This document shows, in pieces, positions 25,047 through 33,253 of a stretch of 51,185 nt of DNA. How positions within the stretch are numbered: position 1 is the first letter of the stretch; every line of letters begins with the position of its first letter. Origin of the DNA: Bacillota bacterium. GTDB lineage: Bacteria; Bacillota; Bacilli; ZCTH02-B2. The stretch covers positions 1 to 51,185 of the forward strand of contig PKQY01000009.1 of NCBI GenBank assembly GCA_017577895.1, in the 5' to 3' direction. A program made the translations under genes and the position numbers. The notes beneath the pieces were generated by a model. The model was not told where the DNA came from, did no database searches, and was given only the letters and a program-made list of their open reading frames with translations.

Positions 25047-25229
25047 TCAGCGGGATTGCCGGAGGCGGCTAAACATCAATTTAAACGACAGAGGCAGCAC
25101 CCCGAACCACCATTGCGGCCAAGGCTCTTTTTCCCGCCCTGCTGCCTCTTCTTCGCCGGCCGGTTCGGTTCCGGCCCAGCGCCGCATCCAGCGGGAGGAC
25201 AAATAAAACAAATACTCATTCCAAGACAA
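25047..25229 (-). CDS. yqzE: YqzE-family small protein
   Basis: 60-residue basic protein with the YqzE pattern: an N-terminal LSWNEYLFYLSSRWMRRW, a charged middle and a C-terminal WWFGVLPLSFKLMFSRL that looks membrane-associated. The start is the TTG at 25229, with GAGGGG 7 bases upstream; the longer upstream open frame (MPTCRRRHK...) has no ribosome site and no family similarity. In Bacillus subtilis yqzE lies by comGG, so this location is a small rearrangement of the same neighbourhood. Function unknown. Confidence 0.8.
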   Translation of the reverse strand: MSWNEYLFYLSSRWMRRWAGTEPAGEEEAAGREKEPWPQWWFGVLPLSFKLMFSRLRQSR

Positions 25230-25304
25230 GGCCGATCCCCTCTCTTCATGCCGTCGTTTCGTTTTGTAAGATCCATGATGGGCAAAAACGTCATCTTTAT
25301 TCCA

Positions 25305-25333
25305 TTGTTCCCGTTTCCGACTTGTGACATAAT
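25305..25333 (+). promoter_or_regulatory. Possible promoter of prmA
   Basis: TTGTTC (25305-25310) and CATAAT (25328-25333) lie 17 bases apart. The -10 has five of six matches, the -35 about three. Confidence 0.35.
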
Positions 25334-25413
25334 ATGGTATGAATTTGTGACGACGGCGGCATGTCGGCATAACATATAGATTGGGTACACCTTACGGGAA
25401 GGGATTGATGGGG

Positions 25414-26352
25414 ATGAAATGGGCAGAAATCCGCATTCATACATCCGCCGAAGCCACCGAAGCAGTGGCTAACATTTTTCACGAAGCCGGAGCCAACGGC
25501 GTCGTCATTGAAGATGCGGCCGTCATGCAGCAGCCTTGGCCCGAACGGTTCGGCGAGACGTTTCAGCTGGACCCGAAGGACTATCCCGAAGAAGGCGTCA
25601 TCGTCAAAGCGTATTTGCCAGAAAACCCTTCCCTTCCGGAAAAGATCCGCACCATTCGAGAAAAAGTGAACGCCTTGGCCCAGCACGGCCTGTCCCTCGG
25701 CCCGAACCAGTTCAGTGTCGAAACGGTGGATGAGACCGATTGGGCCAACGAGTGGAAAAAGTATTATAAACCGTTGCACGTCACGGAACGGATTACCGTC
25801 AAACCGGTGTGGGAAACGTACACCCCCAGAACCGAGCAGGAACTGATCATCGAAATGGATCCGGGCATGGCCTTCGGCACGGGCACCCATCCCAGCACAA
25901 AGTTGGCCATGCAAGCCTTGGAAAAACACGTTCAGCCGGGGGACGCCGTAGCCGACGTCGGCTGCGGCAGCGGCATCCTCAGCATCCTGGCCGCCAAATT
26001 GGGGGCAAGCCGGGTGCTGGCCTTGGATCTCGATGAGGTGGCCGTGGACGCCACGCGTCAAAACGCCGCCATCAACGACATGACGGACCGCATCGATGTG
26101 CGGCAAAACCATTTGCTCGACGGCGTGACCGAGACCTTCGACGTCATCGTCGCCAACATCATTGCCGACGTGATCATCCGGATGGCTCCTGCCGTGCCCC
26201 ATCACCTGAAACCGAACGGCTTGTTCATCGCTTCCGGCGTCATCGCCGCCCGACAAAAAGAGGTGCAGGAAGCGTTGCTACGGCACGGCCTGCACGTGCA
26301 GGAAACGATGCAGATGGAAGATTGGGTCGCCCTTTGTGCGCAACGGAAATAA
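25414..26352 (+). CDS. prmA: Ribosomal protein L11 methyltransferase
   Basis: SAM-dependent enzyme that trimethylates lysines of ribosomal protein L11. The 312-residue protein has the substrate-binding N-domain beginning MKWAEIRIHTSAEA, the linker with DWANEWKKYYKPLHV, the MDPGMAFGTGTHPST block, the SAM motif VADVGCGSGILSILAAKLGA and the NPPY-like VANIIADVI. The ATG at 25414 gives the usual MKW start; an ATG 6 bases upstream is possible. In many bacilli prmA is next to rsmE; here rsmE is 14 kb away. Confidence 0.94.
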   Translation: MKWAEIRIHTSAEATEAVANIFHEAGANGVVIEDAAVMQQPWPERFGETFQLDPKDYPEEGVIVKAYLPENPSLPEKIRTIREKVNALAQHGLSLGPNQFSVETVDETDWANEWKKYYKPLHVTERITVKPVWETYTPRTEQELIIEMDPGMAFGTGTHPSTKLAMQALEKHVQPGDAVADVGCGSGILSILAAKLGASRVLALDLDEVAVDATRQNAAINDMTDRIDVRQNHLLDGVTETFDVIVANIIADVIIRMAPAVPHHLKPNGLFIASGVIAARQKEVQEALLRHGLHVQETMQMEDWVALCAQRK

Positions 26353-26372
26353 ACTTTTCGCAAATACGAAAA

Positions 26373-26408
26373 GGACCCGGTCGAGGTGAAACCGGGTCCG
26401 TTTCTTTT
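26373..26408 (+). terminator. Terminator of prmA
   Basis: GGACCCGGT (26373-26381) pairs with ACCGGGTCC (26391-26399) over a 9-base loop and is followed by GTTTCTTTT. A smaller CTTTTCG/CGAAAAG hairpin lies just before it. Confidence 0.88.
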
Positions 26409-26472
26409 CGTCTGTTTTAGTAAAGAGACAAAGCGGTTCAAAGGAAGAGCAGTTCATGCATCGTCTTGCGTA

Positions 26473-26961
26473 TTAGAACACGCGGCGGGCACCCACATAG
26501 GTGTTTTTCCAATAGGAGTTCACTTTCGTCACCGTGACGCCCGGTTTGGGCAACGCGTGCAACAATTGGTTGTTCCCCATGTAGATGGCCACGTGGTCAA
26601 TCCGTCCGTTCCGTTTGGTGGAAAAAAACACGAGATCGGCTTTTTGCAATTGGCTGCTGGGGACATATTGACCCACTTTGGCTTGCTGACGGGACGTCCG
26701 CGGCAATTGGATGCCGTTGACGTAGTAGACGTACTGGGTAAAGGATGAACAGTCAAAGCGGCGCGTATCGCCTGAACGGGCACCGAAATAATACGGCGTT
26801 CCCAAATATTTGAGGCCGGTCTGCACGATGCGGTCGGCCAATACGCTGCGGCTGGTGGCCGCTTCCGCCGCCGGCACCGCCGCCGTGAAGAGCAGTCCGG
26901 TCACCAACAACGCCAGGCTCAACATCCATGCCGTCAATTTTTTGCCATATTTGCCTCTCAT
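26473..26961 (-). CDS. Secreted NlpC/P60 peptidoglycan hydrolase
   Basis: Cell-wall DL-endopeptidase of the NlpC/P60 family. The 162-residue precursor has a basic start and hydrophobic core (WMLSLALLVTGLLFTAAVP) with a likely cleavage near AAEAA about residue 35. The catalytic domain follows directly, with Cys71 (RFDCSSFTQYVYY), His123 (IDHVAIYMGN) and His135 (LLHALP). No LysM or SH3 wall-binding domain is present, so this is a minimal single-domain enzyme. Ribosome site AGAGGATAGG. Confidence 0.93.
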   Translation of the reverse strand: MRGKYGKKLTAWMLSLALLVTGLLFTAAVPAAEAATSRSVLADRIVQTGLKYLGTPYYFGARSGDTRRFDCSSFTQYVYYVNGIQLPRTSRQQAKVGQYVPSSQLQKADLVFFSTKRNGRIDHVAIYMGNNQLLHALPKPGVTVTKVNSYWKNTYVGARRVF

Positions 26962-27094
26962 CCTATCCTCTTCCTTGATTTGTTATGACATGGTGATCTT
27001 AACATGATTCGTGCATCCGTTGGTTAGTAACTGAATGGGATGAAAGGCAATTCTTAACATAGCTAACAAATTTCACAAATGGCAGCAGTTTCCG

Positions 27095-27811
27095 TCAGGC
27101 GGTTTCCGGCGATACCCCCATGGCTTTGTGCAGCCGGCGGTTCACGTCGTCCCAATGGACGACGTTCCACCAGGCGTCCACATATTCGGCGCGGCGATTC
27201 CGGTACTGCAAGTAATAGGCGTGCTCCCACACATCCAGCACCAGCAAAGGCACCACATCCCATTGGCTGTTCATCTGATGTTTTTCCGCCTGCAAGATCT
27301 CCAGGCGCCGGGCCTGGGGCGACCAGACGAGAATCGCCCAGCCGACGCCTTCCACTCGGTTGGCCGCTTCCGTAAAGTGCTGCTTGAACGCCCGAAAGCT
27401 GCCGAAGCTTTCCACGATCATCTTCGCCAGCAACCCGTCCGGTTCTCCCCCGCCCTGGGGCGACATGTTCCGCCAAAAAATGGAATGCAAGTAATGGCCG
27501 GCCCCGTGAAAGGCCGCTTCCCGCTCCCAATGTTTCAGCAGGGCATAATCCCCGGTTTGGCGAGCCTGCTGCATCATCCGCTCCGCCTGGTTGAGGCCGT
27601 CCACATACCCTTGATGGTGGACGGTGTGGTGTAGCCGCATGATCTCCTCAGCGATGTACGGCTCCAACGCGTCATAGGCATACGGCAACGGCGGCAGGCG
27701 GTGCTGGCCGACGGGCACCATCACCCGAACGTGATCTTGGCGTCCCGCCGGCACTTCGCGGGTATCTGACGCGACAAACATCGGTTTACCGATACGGATT
27801 TTCGCTCTCAT
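27095..27811 (-). CDS. Iron/manganese superoxide dismutase family protein, SodF-like
   Basis: Dismutes superoxide. The 238-residue protein has an N-terminal extension of about 38 residues before LPPLPYAYDALEPYI, the usual SOD start. Ligand blocks are present: RLHHTVHHQGYVDGLN (His61), GAGHYLHSIFWRNMSP (His109) and LLVLDVWEHAYYLQYRNRR (Asp and His). Some residues near the site differ from classical SodA (HHQGYVDGLN for HHNTYVNNLN), so it resembles the second bacillary SOD, SodF. GGAAGGGGAAGGCG precedes the ATG. Confidence 0.88.
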   Translation of the reverse strand: MRAKIRIGKPMFVASDTREVPAGRQDHVRVMVPVGQHRLPPLPYAYDALEPYIAEEIMRLHHTVHHQGYVDGLNQAERMMQQARQTGDYALLKHWEREAAFHGAGHYLHSIFWRNMSPQGGGEPDGLLAKMIVESFGSFRAFKQHFTEAANRVEGVGWAILVWSPQARRLEILQAEKHQMNSQWDVVPLLVLDVWEHAYYLQYRNRRAEYVDAWWNVVHWDDVNRRLHKAMGVSPETA

Positions 27812-27903
27812 CGCCTTCCCCTTCCATCCATCAGTTGTCGCTAATGCAATATATGTGCCGCCGTGACAGTTGGCCCTCCGAATCGCCTATGGAGCCGTCC
27901 GAT

Positions 27904-28293
27904 TCACTTCAAGCCGGGCCGCACCTCATGCCACAACCGCAGTTGGCCGTCGTTGTCCAGCCAGACTTGCACGGCGGCCGATGACTGGGTCGTCCAAGCG
28001 GTCACATACAATTCCTGCCTCTCGGCTGTCCGAGTCGTCACCTTGACCTCGATGCGACCGGCCGGAACGGTCAAATGACCCCCCGGCCATAAAGGGTCTT
28101 CAGCCAATCGGCGCGCCGCCCATGCGACTCCAGAATCCAACAAATACACACATTGGATATGTTCTTGATGCAATGCCAACGTCCGTTCATGTCCCAGCCA
28201 ACTCGTCATCCAACCGCCCACCATCAGGAAAATCAGCGTGAAGAAGACGAGCGTCACCATAAGCACGCTCCCCTGTTCCCCGCGGCGTCGCAT
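27904..28293 (-). CDS. comGG: Competence pseudopilus protein ComGG
   Basis: Last gene of the comG operon. The 129-residue product has a short basic leader (MRRRGEQGS) and one hydrophobic helix (VLMVTLVFFTLIFLMVGGWM), then a polar domain with WLGHERTLALHQEHIQCVYLLDSG. This matches ComGG in topology, with no strict prepilin site. The start at ATG 28293 follows GGGGGGA. It overlaps the end of comGF by 107 bases in another frame. Confidence 0.82.
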   Translation of the reverse strand: MRRRGEQGSVLMVTLVFFTLIFLMVGGWMTSWLGHERTLALHQEHIQCVYLLDSGVAWAARRLAEDPLWPGGHLTVPAGRIEVKVTTRTAERQELYVTAWTTQSSAAVQVWLDNDGQLRLWHEVRPGLK

Positions 28294-28870
28294 GCGCACG
28301 TCCCCCCAATCGCGGCACAACGGTCCAGGCAAAAGAATGAACCGCCTCGCCCAGTGCCGTCCGTCCGGCAAGCTGAAGACTGCCGTCCGCTTGAATTTCC
28401 ATGTGCAACTGTTGAATGTGTTGCAACATGATGGTGTAGCCCTCGTAACTGCCCTGGCGCTGGATCCGGCGAACAAACCGGCCTTCCGTATCCAAATAGT
28501 ATTGGTACGAAACCGTTGTCCAGGTCAACTTCGCCGGATCCGCCAATTCCGGAACCGTGGCATACAACATCCGGTTCCGCATCTCCAGCCGTTCAGCGGC
28601 CCGCAATTCCAGGGCTAAGTTGTGAAAGAACAGTAAACTTTCCGATTGCAACAACAGTTCATTTCGCCACCGGTTTTCCTGTTTTAAAAAGGATATGGTC
28701 CAATTGCTCACGCCCGCCACCACGATGGCGAGCAGCGTCAACGCCAACAAACTTTCCAACAAGGTAAAACCGTTCTGATGCCGCCATCTCCAACCGTTTC
28801 GACGGTACTCCGCTGATTCAAGGGGCAAACGTCGGTGAAATCGCGGGCACCAATTTGCCCAGTTCCACAC
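28187..28870 (-). CDS. comGF: Competence minor pseudopilin ComGF
   Basis: Minor pseudopilin of the DNA-uptake pseudopilus. The prepilin motif HQNGFTLLESLLALTLLAIV lies at about residues 31-50 after a long basic leader. Then come LELRAAERLEMRN and the core up to about residue 175. I choose GTG 28870, 10 bases after a strong AAAGGAGG, even though it overlaps comGE by 53 bases; no better start is in frame. The C-terminal 35 residues are translated from the region that encodes the ComGG membrane segment in another frame and are probably run-on after loss of the ancestral stop. Confidence 0.82.
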   Translation of the reverse strand: MWNWANWCPRFHRRLPLESAEYRRNGWRWRHQNGFTLLESLLALTLLAIVVAGVSNWTISFLKQENRWRNELLLQSESLLFFHNLALELRAAERLEMRNRMLYATVPELADPAKLTWTTVSYQYYLDTEGRFVRRIQRQGSYEGYTIMLQHIQQLHMEIQADGSLQLAGRTALGEAVHSFAWTVVPRLGGRAHATPRGTGERAYGDARLLHADFPDGGRLDDELAGT

Positions 28871-29207
28871 TTCGCTCGCTCCTCCTTTTCCCGGATTGCC
28901 ATGACACTGTGGCCCGGCACCACATCCAGTCGTCCATCAGAGTCTCCCTTTCCACGCGCACCCGGTAGCTGGACCACCGCCCCGACACCGGTTCTTCCCG
29001 GGGGCGGCACTGGTCAACGTCCACGGTTTCCATGACCCTTTGGGCGATCATGAGGGCTTCGACATGCCATTCCCGTTCTTGCCGGTTTTCCCGCATTTGT
29101 TCTGCCACAGTCCAAACACCGAACGCGCAGACAGCCAACACCAAAAGCGCCACCCACATTTCCGCCAACACAAAGCCGCCTTCTCCCGTCAGCCGCCGGC
29201 GGCTCAT
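28818..29207 (-). CDS. comGE: Competence minor pseudopilin ComGE
   Basis: 129-residue pseudopilin. Leader MSRRRLTGEGG is followed by FVLAEMWVALLVLAVCAFGV, a type IV pilin-like N-terminal helix with Glu at the fifth mature position. The remainder is polar. Its ATG overlaps the comGD stop (ATGA), giving coupled translation. Identification rests on position and the pilin-like start; sequence of ComGE is poorly conserved. Confidence 0.85.
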   Translation of the reverse strand: MSRRRLTGEGGFVLAEMWVALLVLAVCAFGVWTVAEQMRENRQEREWHVEALMIAQRVMETVDVDQCRPREEPVSGRWSSYRVRVERETLMDDWMWCRATVSWQSGKRRSERSVELGKLVPAISPTFAP

Positions 29208-29653
29208 TCTTTTTCCACCCGGATGCGTCCGGTCACCAATTGGATGATCAACCGTCTCTTCTCATATTTTCCAGACAATGTAATGGTCCCTCCTTGATGA
29301 ACATATCCCCGGTTGTCAAAGCGAACCCCATGCGGATAAGGCAAGCCTAAATTGGAGTCAACGCGAATGCGACGGTGATAAGAGACCTTTTTCACTGTTG
29401 TGTTTCTTAAACGGACCATGTAAAAATATTGTTCCGGGACAAACTGAATGGTCGCATGAACCCCTTGGCTAATGGCCAACGACTGGGCATAGGCGTAATC
29501 CGCCAAATAATTTCCCACCAATTCTTCCATCCATCTTCTTTCCATGCTGCGTTCCACATGCGGTACGAGCAAGAACAACACTGTGGACAAAAGCCATATA
29601 CAAACCATCCCTTCCAGTAGCGTGAACCCGGGCGCGGGTTTACTGTTTTTCAT
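29204..29653 (-). CDS. comGD: Competence minor pseudopilin ComGD
   Basis: 149-residue minor pseudopilin. A short leader MKNSKPAPG is followed by FTLLEGMVCIWLLSTVLFLL, with the cleavage Gly-Phe and Glu at mature position 5. It overlaps comGC by 14 bases. The C-terminal region LTGRIRVEKE style end fits ComGD (GspH-like). Confidence 0.88.
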   Translation of the reverse strand: MKNSKPAPGFTLLEGMVCIWLLSTVLFLLVPHVERSMERRWMEELVGNYLADYAYAQSLAISQGVHATIQFVPEQYFYMVRLRNTTVKKVSYHRRIRVDSNLGLPYPHGVRFDNRGYVHQGGTITLSGKYEKRRLIIQLVTGRIRVEKE

Positions 29654-30059
29654 CGGCGCCTCCCTCTTGTTCGGGTTCCAACCCCAGTTCGTTGTGAACG
29701 GTACAAGATACGGTCACATGATCGGTTCCATATTGAATGTCATAAGTGCCGCCGGCCGGGCATACCGGAACGGACTGCAAATAATGTTCCGCTTCCAACT
29801 GCTGCAAAATGGCATCAGAGGACCGAGATGATTGGTCTTGCAGCGGATACCGATACTGATGATCCATATAATAATTTTCCAGTTGCGTGCGGATGAGTCG
29901 CTGGTTAGCTTCACACGTCGTCAACTGGGCCTTCACACCGGCTTGGCGTAAATCGGGCAGCGCGATCATGAGAACGACACTGATCACGAACAACACCACG
30001 ATCATTTCCACCATGGTGAAACCGGACTGCTTATAAAATATTGGTTTTATTGGTTTCAA
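29640..30059 (-). CDS. comGC: Competence major pseudopilin ComGC
   Basis: Main subunit of the competence pseudopilus that brings DNA to ComEA. The 139-residue precursor has a basic leader (MKPIKPIFYKQSG) and the mature start FTMVEMIVVLFVISVVLMIA, cleaved and methylated by ComC in the family. Cysteines in TTCEAN, PVCPAGG and SCTVH can form the disulfide known for ComGC. I take the TTG at 30059, which stands 8 bases after GGAGGGGAGG; an ATG at 30086 overlapping the comGB stop would add nine residues and is possible. Confidence 0.9.
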   Translation of the reverse strand: MKPIKPIFYKQSGFTMVEMIVVLFVISVVLMIALPDLRQAGVKAQLTTCEANQRLIRTQLENYYMDHQYRYPLQDQSSRSSDAILQQLEAEHYLQSVPVCPAGGTYDIQYGTDHVTVSCTVHNELGLEPEQEGGADEKQ

Positions 30060-30082
30060 GCCGCTTTCCTCCCCTCCACCAT

Positions 30083-31123
30083 TCATCCGCTCGCCAGATG
30101 AAACATCGGCACGAGCAAGGAAATCATCATCAAACCCATCACGCCGCCGACGAGGACGATCAACATCGGCTCAAACACTTTGACCATCCATTGGTTTTCA
30201 TGCACGAGCCGTTCCGCATACTGGTCCTGCAACACCGCCAACGTGTCCCCCAACTTCCCAGATTCTTCGGCGATGAGCAATAATTCCGGCAACAACGGGT
30301 CAAAAAAATGCCGATACTGAACCAGCGACCGACTGAACGGCTGTCCCCGTTCCAACGACTGCAACATCTGTTCCAACGCGGGCCGCACCGTACTCCAAGG
30401 ACAATGACGGGCCAATGTGATCCAAGCGGTGTGCAAAGGAACACCGTTTTTTAACATCAATGCCAACTGCTGCACCAAGTAGTGGCTGTTGCGCAGTTGA
30501 AGCCATTTTCCAAAAACCGGAAAACGATACATCACCGCCCGTTGCAGCCGCAAGCCGGCAGCGGTCCGGAAAAAAGCCGCGCCGGTCAACAAAGCAGCCA
30601 ACAAAAGCAACAGGAAGGCCATGCCAAACTGCTGAAACCATTGGCCGATTCGGAGTAAAAACGAGGTCCACCACGGCAATGTCACCTGCAACGTCTCATA
30701 CAAGAGCACAAACTGGGGCAAGACGAAAAACAGCAAAAAGCCAAACGCAGCGACACTCAAACACAACACCAACAACGGGTAAATCGACGCCTGGCGGATT
30801 TGCGCCGACAAGTTGGCCTGTTGCCGATAATGCCGGGCTAATTCCCGCAACGCTTGGACATACCCTCCGTAATGTTCCGCCGCACGAATGAGGGAGACGA
30901 ACAGCGGTGTAAAACCCGCTTTTTCCAACGAAAGGGAAAACGAGTTCCCTCTTTCTAAATGAAACAAAACCCGTTGAATCGCACTCCGGGGGAAACCGGT
31001 GCTGCGGCTCAACAACTTCAGGGCCTCCCGCAACGGCACTCCGCAACGCAACAACTCCGCCGTTTGTTCAGCAAACCACGCCCACCGACTGGCCGGCATT
31101 CGATGCCACCGATGGCGTCTCAT
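30083..31123 (-). CDS. comGB: Competence pseudopilus platform protein ComGB
   Basis: Polytopic inner-membrane platform of the T2SS F/PilC type. The 346-residue protein has two GspF domains: AEQTAELLRCGVPLREALKLL at the start and VQQLALMLKNGVPLHTAW in the middle, each followed by membrane helices (LLVLCLSVAAFGFLLFFVLP; FEPMLIVLVGGVMGLMMISL near the end). ATG overlaps the comGA stop. Confidence 0.94.
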   Translation of the reverse strand: MRRHRWHRMPASRWAWFAEQTAELLRCGVPLREALKLLSRSTGFPRSAIQRVLFHLERGNSFSLSLEKAGFTPLFVSLIRAAEHYGGYVQALRELARHYRQQANLSAQIRQASIYPLLVLCLSVAAFGFLLFFVLPQFVLLYETLQVTLPWWTSFLLRIGQWFQQFGMAFLLLLLAALLTGAAFFRTAAGLRLQRAVMYRFPVFGKWLQLRNSHYLVQQLALMLKNGVPLHTAWITLARHCPWSTVRPALEQMLQSLERGQPFSRSLVQYRHFFDPLLPELLLIAEESGKLGDTLAVLQDQYAERLVHENQWMVKVFEPMLIVLVGGVMGLMMISLLVPMFHLASG

Positions 31124-32241
31124 GACGGGATCGCTCCCTTTTCCTGCTGTAGCGGTTTTAGGAAAAGGGGCTCTTCCTGTTCAAAGCGGGGCGACGTCGT
31201 CAACCAATGGCCGGCTTGCGCCCGTTCTCGAAACGAAATCAACGACGGTGCTTCCAGCAACATTTCTCGCAATGCGGGGGCCATGACCAGCAGTTGGAAG
31301 ACACCGGTCCGACCGACGTAACCGCTTCCGTTACAACGGGCGCAAGCGGTCGTCAGTCCATGGCAGCTCGGGCATACATTTCGCACCAACTTCTGGGCCA
31401 GTACGGCATTGAGCCCCGCCGCCACGAGATACGGTTCAACCCCCATTTCCATCAACCGAAGCGGCGCTTGACACGCTTCCGCCGTATGTAACGTAGACAG
31501 CACCAAGTGACCGGTCATGGCCGCCCGCAGCGCCATGCGGGCCGTTTCCGGATCGCGGATTTCGCCGACGAAAATGACGTCCGGATCTTGCCGCATCACT
31601 GCCCGCAAACCGCCGGCAAAATCTAATCCCGACAAACGGTTAATCTGAATTTGATACACCCCGTCCAGCCGATATTCCACCGGCTCCTCCAGTGTCACGA
31701 CATTCAGCTGCTCCAGCCGCAACTGTTGCAAAATGGTATACAACGTCGTCGTCTTGCCCGCCCCGGCGGCCCCCGTCACCAAGACAAGACCCGGACGATC
31801 TAACGCCCGCCGCAACAGCTGTTGCATGAAACCGCCCATCCCCAATGAGTCCAAATCACGAAAACGCCGCCCATCCAAAATGCGCAATACTAATTTTTCA
31901 CCGGCCACCGTCGGGATGGTCGACACGCGAACAGGCACCTTTCGCCCAGCCCCTTCCCAGACGAAGGAACCGTCCTGCGGCAATCGCTTTTGCCCGATGT
32001 CCATTCCCGCCAACAGCTTGATGCGGGAAGACACCGACATACAAAACGCCTCGTCCTCTAGGGCATCCAATCGACGCAACAGCCCGTCTACCCGAACCCG
32101 GACTTGATACCCATTTTCTTCCGGTTCCCAATGCAAATCCGTCGCATGAAGTTGAAGACATTGCCGCAACAACTCGTCCACATAGGCTACCGGTTCGTGC
32201 GGAAACAACGCCCCTCCCCCTTCATCTGACAAATCTTTCAT
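31120..32241 (-). CDS. comGA: Competence ATPase ComGA
   Basis: Cytoplasmic hexameric ATPase that powers pseudopilus assembly. The 373-residue protein of the GspE family has Walker A GAAGAGKTTT (Lys about 163), the Asp box LDGVYQIQINRLSGLDFA, Walker B QDPDVIFVGEIRD and the His box TGHLVLSTLHTAEA. It carries CPSCHGLTTACARC, the four-Cys zinc motif common in GspE. ATG 32241 lacks a clear ribosome site. First gene of comGA to comGG. I see no ComK box upstream. Confidence 0.94.
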   Translation of the reverse strand: MKDLSDEGGGALFPHEPVAYVDELLRQCLQLHATDLHWEPEENGYQVRVRVDGLLRRLDALEDEAFCMSVSSRIKLLAGMDIGQKRLPQDGSFVWEGAGRKVPVRVSTIPTVAGEKLVLRILDGRRFRDLDSLGMGGFMQQLLRRALDRPGLVLVTGAAGAGKTTTLYTILQQLRLEQLNVVTLEEPVEYRLDGVYQIQINRLSGLDFAGGLRAVMRQDPDVIFVGEIRDPETARMALRAAMTGHLVLSTLHTAEACQAPLRLMEMGVEPYLVAAGLNAVLAQKLVRNVCPSCHGLTTACARCNGSGYVGRTGVFQLLVMAPALREMLLEAPSLISFRERAQAGHWLTTSPRFEQEEPLFLKPLQQEKGAIPS

Positions 32242-32321
32242 GATCAATTATTTCGACATCAACAGGCAAGTTCCTACCGGTTTTTCACCAAGAATCCCAA
32301 CGATTTGCCAATCTTTTTCAC

Positions 32322-32351
32322 TTGGAGTGCATCGGAACGCTCTTGTATAGT
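32322..32351 (+). promoter_or_regulatory. Candidate promoter of the metallophosphoesterase gene
   Basis: TTGGAG (32322-32327) and TATAGT (32346-32351) are 18 bases apart, about 39 bases before the gene. The region lies between the divergent comGA and this gene. Confidence 0.45.
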
Positions 32352-32389
32352 AGGAATATGATTTTACGGAGGGAGAGGAGTGGGATTCC

Positions 32390-33253
32390 GTGTTGTTGGG
32401 GCTTTTAGGGCTTTTCGGAACACTAGCTGTAGCGGGGCTCGTGTACCATGCCCACCGGGCCACGTATCGGCCCTATGTCAAGCAATTGACTTTGCCCATT
32501 CGACATGAAACAACGGCGGTCGACGACACGCGCCGTTTGCACATTTTGCATTTGTCCGACATGCACATGGAAAGAATTTCCATCACGCCGGAAAGATTAC
32601 TGGAACAGATCCAAGATCACCCCGTGGATCTCATCGCCCTGACCGGCGATTACTTGGACAAGCGCGAATCGTTGGACAAGCTGCGGCCGTATTTGGCCGT
32701 GCTGAAAACGTTGAAACCGCCATTGGGCATTTACGCCGTGTTGGGAAACCACGATTACGTGCTACAAGGGGAAGATTTTGCCCGACTGTTGCGCCTGTTT
32801 GAGGAAATGGACATCGTTCTCTTGCGGAATGAGAACCGGCGCATCCAATGTGGGGAACACGTGTTGTCCATCATCGGCATCGACGATGCCTTTTCGGGCC
32901 ATGACGACGTGGCACAAGCGTTTTCCGGCATTCAAGAGGGGGACGTCCGGCTCGTGTTGAGCCACGATCCGCACATCATTTTCAAAATGGCCCGGTTTCA
33001 CTACGACTATTTGCTTTCCGGCCACTTCCACGGTGGACAAATCCACTGGCCCCGGGCCTATCACTTGAAACGGATGGGTCCGTTGCCGCGACTGGACATC
33101 ATCAAAGGGCTGCACTATTATCGGCAACGACCCTTTTACATCAGCGAGGGGCTCGGTCAGACCGGCCTCAACATTCGTCTCCGTTCGCGGCCGGAAATCA
33201 CCTTCCATCAGTTGCTCGGCATCGGCGTCTCCAACACGGGCAGCGCCAAGTAA
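32390..33253 (+). CDS. Metallophosphoesterase, YkuE-like
   Basis: Calcineurin-like phosphoesterase. The 287-residue protein has an N-terminal membrane anchor (LLGLLGLFGTLAVAGLVYHA) and the full metal set: LHLSDMHM, ALTGDYLD, VLGNHDY, LSHDPHI and LSGHFHGGQIHWP. YkuE-type enzymes cleave phosphodiesters or UDP-lipid precursors; the substrate here is unknown. GTG start at 32390 after GGAGGGAGAGGAG. The last 46 bases overlap the convergent glycosyltransferase gene. Confidence 0.88.
   Translation: MLLGLLGLFGTLAVAGLVYHAHRATYRPYVKQLTLPIRHETTAVDDTRRLHILHLSDMHMERISITPERLLEQIQDHPVDLIALTGDYLDKRESLDKLRPYLAVLKTLKPPLGIYAVLGNHDYVLQGEDFARLLRLFEEMDIVLLRNENRRIQCGEHVLSIIGIDDAFSGHDDVAQAFSGIQEGDVRLVLSHDPHIIFKMARFHYDYLLSGHFHGGQIHWPRAYHLKRMGPLPRLDIIKGLHYYRQRPFYISEGLGQTGLNIRLRSRPEITFHQLLGIGVSNTGSAK

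Noticed and set aside
32242..32389. ComK box before comGA
   Set aside because: No pair of AAAA-N5-TTTT motifs at the right distance is visible.
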